Shown here: in pieces, positions 20,401-22,079 of the stretch
Layout of the letters: each line of letters opens with the position of its first letter
Position numbering within the stretch: the first letter of the stretch is position 1
From: Mnemiopsis leidyi
Taxonomy: Eukaryota; Ctenophora; Tentaculata; Lobata; Bolinopsidae
Length of the DNA stretch: 22,079 nt
Assembly (NCBI GenBank): GCA_000226015.1
Contig: JH153545.1
Coordinates: 99,679 to 121,757, forward strand
Direction: 5' to 3'
Made by a program: the position numbers and the translations under genes
The notes under the pieces: model-generated
Databases searched by the model: none
What the model was told of the DNA's origin: nothing
What the model saw: the letters and a program-made list of their open reading frames with translations, nothing else

Positions 20401-21867
20401 AAGTCTAAAAGAAAGCTGTGAATCTCAGAAATTTGTGGGTTTTCTTTTCAAGCTTCTCCAAAATGCTAGAATCTCCTGAGACATTGAATATCCGAACTGT
20501 TACATCATGGCGGGATAGTGGGATACAGTCTAAATAAAATATGCTTATAGTACCGTCTTGTTAAATACTATTGACTGTTGAGCTAGCATTAAGTGTTTTA
20601 GGTGGCTTATAATAAAGCAATATCTTTACCATAAACGTTATAGAGCCAAATCAGGTTTCTTGCTGTTAAAATTTGGAGGGAAAGAAACCTAAAAAATGAG
20701 AAGTCCCAAGGTCCAATTTTTCTTATTTCCATTGTTTCTGCTTTTGAGGTTAAATCATGGGCAGGTTAAACAGTTAAAGTATGACCTGAAGTATAAATTA
20801 GAGGTGTGACTCAAAGTATGTCGTAATTCTTGCTGAAAAGATATTATTTTTAAACGGAAATTTAAACATGATGTTATCATAAAGTTAAAGCCAAAAAACT
20901 AAATTCTAATTCGAAAAAAATTGATTACATCAAGAAATGAATAAACAGAGTTACTCGTAGTTTGAACCGTTCCTCCGATCCGCAGTCCGCAGGTCAAATA
21001 AAGCAAAACTTGAAAACTAACGCTAACGTTTTCTGACATTAAATATTCGACATTGAAAGTGAACATTAGTGATCCTACATGTGAAACACAATATCTATCT
21101 TCTACCATCTGTAGATTCCATATACAGTAATACCTCGATTTACCGTGCATCGATTTACCGTGCCATTTCCCTTTCCCTTGCGAGGCCCAGTAAATGAGGT
21201 TTTACTGTATAATTTTTTCACCGAGGAGCAAACAGCTTGATAGAATGGAAAAACATCAAATAGATTGACATTGATCTACGGAGGACGCCTGATCCTTTGA
21301 TCCTAGTTGAGGACCGCCGCACAGAGTGCAAGTTTTTCTTGAGATCCTATAGGCCAATCTTATTTAGCTGGTTATAGTTCAATGTTGAGAGAGTTATTCT
21401 CTTATAAGTTATAGCGCATGTGATGAGATAAATTTTCTGTGATTTGATAAACTTGACTTATAAGATAGTGACAGTAGCAGAACATACTATAAGTATAGTT
21501 AAAATAGTAGCGGTAGAATACTACCTATAACTTTAACATTGTAGCACTACCAGTAGCAGAGAATTGCAGTTCACATTATCAGAGAATATTATAGTTAATG
21601 TTGTAGCACTAGCAGAGAATAGTAGTTAACATTAGCAGAGAATGCTATAGTTAACGTTGTAGCACTAGCAGAGAATAGTAGTTAACATTAGCAGAGAATA
21701 GTTAACGTTGTAGCACTAGCAGAGAATAGTAGTTAACACTAAACATCTCCACTTTATTCAGGGTTACGAACCAATGTTATCACACGAACAGAGGATGGCA
21801 CTTGCTCAGAACCAGATGAGCCAGCAGGCCCCCAGACCGGTACCACCTCGCACCCTTGCTATGTCAG
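14335..21867 (+). CDS. Phosphotyrosine docking/scaffold protein (Gab/IRS/Cas-like motif set), ten internal exons, both ends missing
   Basis: Exons: 14335-14457, 15000-15137, 15318-15410, 16490-16590, 17138-18048, 18246-18451, 18670-18805, 18902-18982, 19221-19327, 21762-21867. All ten join in one open frame (phases 0,0,0,2,1,0,1,1,0, then 1 at the exit), giving 667 aa without a start or stop. The product is a disordered adaptor. Its tyrosine motifs suit SH2 partners: YDSV, YDVP twice, YDIP, YDTP, YCTP, YNTP and YNVP (Crk/Nck type), YLEL (SHP2-like), YQNV (Grb2-type YxN), YTPM and YEPM (PI3K p85-type YxxM). Proline-rich stretches such as RPPVPSR and RPLPPPIVPR suit SH3 domains. YxxP, YxxL and YxxM together resemble Gab/DOS or IRS docking proteins; Cas family members have YxxP but not YxxM. 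No catalytic domain is visible. It could instead be the cytoplasmic tail of a receptor, since the N-terminal part is unseen. Confidence 0.8.
14637..14784. repeat. Pyrimidine-rich minisatellite (CCCCTCCAACAACCCTCTGTTT-like units)
   Basis: C/T-rich intronic DNA with repeated CCTCCAACAACC and CTCTGTTTCCC words that grades into the splice-acceptor array to its right. It seems to be a degenerate expansion of the polypyrimidine tract. Confidence 0.7.
14764..15031 (+). repeat. 53-bp tandem array duplicating the 3' splice site and start of exon b
   Basis: Five copies of GTTGAGACTGTGACAAAG (last copy GTTGAAACTG) start at 14785, 14838, 14891, 14947 and 15000, spaced 53, 53, 56 and 53 bp. Each is preceded by CTAACAATCTCC-TTGTCCAG, a branch-like CTAAC, pyrimidines and CAG. 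The last copy is the true exon start because only it leaves an open frame. Confidence 0.9.
15000..15137 (+). CDS. Docking gene exon b (YDIP)
   Basis: 46 codons, phase 0 to 0, donor GAG|GTGGGT. It encodes VETVTKSCSSPDEDLYDIPS, then a basic/proline stretch with KSLPPRRDR. The acceptor is the last of five tandem copies. Three upstream copies I translated through reach CTG TGA, so they would truncate the protein. Confidence 0.78.
15318..15410 (+). CDS. Docking gene exon c (YDVP)
   Basis: 31 codons, phase 0 to 0, acceptor TCTCATCCCTCAG, donor GAG|GTAAAT. It encodes VDVPEESVYDVPSQRGN and NVTEVDGNE. The frame is also open upstream to an ATG at 15255. Confidence 0.78.
15411..16489 (+). other. Intron c-d with four clustered CACGTG hexamers
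   Basis: About 1.08 kb with no coding exon supported. CACGTG occurs at 15565, 15680, 15701 and 15726 and again at 16226. The cluster could be an intronic enhancer or an alternative promoter bound by bHLH factors; this is inference. Confidence 0.5.
16490..16590 (+). CDS. Docking gene exon d (YDTP)
   Basis: 33 codons plus two bases, phase 0 to 2, acceptor CTCCACCCTTAG, donor GCAG|GTTTGT. It encodes STEADLPDPIYDTPPPKLG and then a Ser/basic segment. A weaker alternative donor CGAG|GTAGAC lies inside but would change the frame. Confidence 0.75.
16598..16820. repeat. 33-bp minisatellite of TTACTTAAG words
   Basis: Units of about 33 bp (TTTCTTAGTGCTTACTTAAG followed by TTACTTACTTAAG) repeat about six to seven times with substitutions. 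They start a few bases after the exon d donor. Each unit offers a TTTCTTAG acceptor-like word. Confidence 0.85.
16836..16911 (+). mobile_element. tRNA-like sequence, probable head of a tRNA-derived SINE
   Basis: A perfect B box GGTTCGATTCC at 16889-16899 sits in a T arm with stem GTGGG/CCCGC. Upstream, TACCTTAGTGGGTATAG resembles a D arm/A box, and CAGT-CTTAATA-ACTG resembles an anticodon arm with TAA at the anticodon position. The acceptor stem pairs poorly and position 37 is T, so a functional tRNA is unlikely. Its intronic position and a non-tRNA tail suggest a SINE, whose 3' end I cannot define. Confidence 0.6.
17138..18048 (+). CDS. Docking gene exon e (large proline-rich exon)
   Basis: 911 bp, phase 2 to 1, acceptor ATTCTTGCAG, donor CGAGCAG|GTTTGA. 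It opens SSSETSFVRTTTMSIGRQDS and has SAYQML, ATYCTPP, EIYNTPP and MIYNVPP near the start. Many SH3-type proline motifs follow (RPPVPSR, RPVPRPPP, RPLPPPIVPR). Late in the exon lies DNEYLELRPTP, an acidic YxxL site. The exon is strongly C-rich against its AT-rich flanks, which also creates long stop-free antisense shadows. Read-through of the donor gives a stop 7 codons on, at 18069-18071. Confidence 0.88.
18213..18245 (+). promoter_or_regulatory. Duplicated CACGTGACTCCTC immediately upstream of a splice acceptor
   Basis: CACGTGACTCCTC occurs at 18213 and 18228 and runs straight into TTCAG, the acceptor of the next exon. The TGAC and CTCCTC parts may serve as branch and pyrimidine signals. 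The CACGTG core is also a bHLH (E-box) site. Confidence 0.45.
18246..18451 (+). CDS. Docking gene exon f (SH3-type proline motifs)
   Basis: 206 bp, phase 1 to 0, donor GCACAG|GTTGGT. It encodes TVAGQHHNPFLEGFTPP, TMYTGIGAHRG, and two related elements, RGATLPPPAS and RAATLPPKPSH, which look like an internal duplication of an SH3 ligand. Confidence 0.8.
18670..18805 (+). CDS. Docking gene exon g
   Basis: 136 bp, phase 0 to 1, acceptor CACTCTTTACCCCAG, donor AATAG|GTTTGT. It encodes an acidic DEFDAIPDDSPTPERP and later GKYPTIKTNKI. No recognised domain. Confidence 0.75.
18902..18982 (+). CDS. Docking gene exon h (YQNV)
   Basis: 81 bp, phase 1 to 1, acceptor TTTTTCTTCACAG, donor AAAG|GTAAAC. 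It encodes MVKVKPGYQNVTEVKGALK. YQNV is a YxN motif of the kind bound by the Grb2 SH2 domain. Confidence 0.75.
19221..19327 (+). CDS. Docking gene exon i (YTPM)
   Basis: 107 bp, phase 1 to 0, acceptor TCCTAAACAG, donor AAACAG|GTATTG. It encodes RRPVPEPGYTPMSTMEERMK. YTPM is a YxxM motif typical of PI3K p85 SH2 ligands. Confidence 0.76.
19664..19912. repeat. 12-bp minisatellite (GGTGACATGTCT)n
   Basis: About 21 tandem units with point changes but no indels, so the 12-bp period is exact. Because 12 is divisible by 3, stop-free frames appear on both strands (SGDM, CLVT, MSPD repeats). I treat it as an intronic minisatellite: no splice sites with a pyrimidine tract flank it. Confidence 0.9.
20696..20809 (+). 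CDS. Tentative 37-aa signal-peptide-like small ORF inside an intron
   Basis: ATG with a run of A before it, encoding MRSPKVQFFLFPLFLLLRLN then HGQVKQLKYDLKYKLEV and TGA. The first 20 residues look like a secretion signal. It could be a chance ORF in AT-rich DNA or a first exon with donor GGGCAG|GTTAAA. Not recognised; low confidence. Confidence 0.15.
   Translation: MRSPKVQFFLFPLFLLLRLNHGQVKQLKYDLKYKLEV
21125..21207. mobile_element. 83-bp MITE of pogo/Tigger type with TA target-site duplication
   Basis: The left end is CAGTAATACCTCGATTTAC and the right end, inverted, is CAGTAAAACCTCATTTAC. Both are flanked by TA (21123-21124 and 21208-21209). CAG termini, this TIR type and TA duplication are typical of pogo/Tigger mariner-superfamily elements. 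The body contains a direct repeat of CGATTTACCGTGC. There is no room for a transposase, so it is non-autonomous. Confidence 0.85.
21541..21738. repeat. Compound repeat of GTAGCACTAGCAGAGAATAG and GTTAAC units
   Basis: Units start GTAGCACTA at 21541, 21603, 21659 and 21710 (periods 62, 56 and 51 bp). Each contains AGCAGAGAATA and AGTTAAC words once or twice. The array ends about 24 bp before the acceptor of the next exon, so its AACAC/TTAAC words may supply branch points. Confidence 0.85.
21762..21867 (+). CDS. Docking gene exon j (YEPM), last exon visible
   Basis: 106 bp, phase 0 to 1, acceptor CACTTTATTCAG, donor ATGTCAG|GTATGT. It encodes GYEPMLSHEQRMALAQNQMS, then an SH3-type APRPVPPRT and LAMS. 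YEPM is a second YxxM. If the donor is not used, the frame reads GGT ATG TAG and the protein ends three bases-triplets on, so this could also be the terminal exon. Confidence 0.75.
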
Positions 21868-22079
21868 GTATGTAGCCTTGCTTTGTCAGGTATGTAACCT
21901 TGCTATGTCAGGTATGTAACCTTGCTATGTCAGGTATGTAACCTTGCTATGTCAGGTATGTAACCTTGCTATGTCAGGTATGTAACCTTGCTATGTCAGG
22001 TATGTAACCTTGCTATGTCAGGTATGTAACCTTGCTATGTCAGGTATGTAACCTTGCTATGTCAGGTATGTAACTTGCT
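21854..22079 (+). repeat. 22-bp tandem array duplicating the exon j end and its 5' splice site
   Basis: Starting at the donor (21868), nine full 22-bp units run to 22065, with a tenth partial unit (one base deleted) to the window end. Each begins GTATGTAAC (GTATGTAGC in the first) and ends GCTATGTCAG. Exon j itself ends CTTGCTATGTCAG, so the unit repeats exon end plus donor. The array continues beyond the window. Confidence 0.92.

Larger units (their letters stand above)
19328..21761 (+). other. Intron i-j, 2.4 kb, repeat-rich
   Basis: By far the longest intron identified in this gene. It holds the 12-bp array, two CACGTG sites (20155 and 20177), a small signal-peptide-like ORF, a pogo-type MITE and a compound repeat near the acceptor. 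No further exon is supported; exons i and j join in frame directly. Confidence 0.6.

Noticed and set aside
21868..22079. CRISPR-like regularly repeated array
   Set aside because: Direct head-to-tail repeats with no spacers, in a eukaryotic intron. It is a minisatellite.

Overview
The window is animal (metazoan) nuclear DNA: AT-rich, gene-poor, with GT-AG introns, polypyrimidine-AG acceptors, LINE and MITE debris and many minisatellites. I see no bacterial or organellar signature. I cannot name the species. A divergent rhodopsin-like receptor and a tyrosine-motif docking protein fit an invertebrate such as a cnidarian, placozoan or tunicate, but that is inference.

Layout. The left edge (1-285, minus) is the N-terminal part of a non-LTR retrotransposon endonuclease, cut by the window. 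A complete-looking three-exon class A GPCR gene lies on the minus strand (4603 to 3053, 330 aa). From about 4.6 to 14.3 kb no gene can be supported. That interval holds two long inverted-repeat (hairpin) elements at 9148-9406 and 10114-10450, several tandem repeats and CACGTG clusters. From 14335 to the right edge, ten plus-strand exons with mutually compatible phases encode at least 667 aa of a phosphotyrosine docking/scaffold protein (YDVP-type, YxxM, YxN, YLEL and proline-rich motifs; Gab/IRS/Cas-like in logic). Both its 5' and 3' ends are missing. Its introns carry minisatellites, a tRNA-like SINE head and an 83-bp pogo/Tigger-type MITE.

Most unusual signal. Two tandem arrays in the docking gene are built from splice junctions. 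Upstream of the second recognised exon, a 53-bp unit (14785-14999) repeats the 3' splice site plus the first bases of the exon. At the right edge, a 22-bp unit (21868-22079) repeats the end of the last visible exon plus its 5' splice site. In both arrays every unit starts with GT, contains a TAAC branch-like sequence and ends in CAG, so unit boundaries read CAG|GT, the form of a recursive (zero-length exon) splice site. Wrong-copy usage gives a stop in each case I translated. This could be a splice-site slippage product, an intron-birth intermediate or a regulatory splicing device; RNA data would decide.

The receptor and the docking protein are both signalling proteins, but nothing in the sequence ties them into one pathway.
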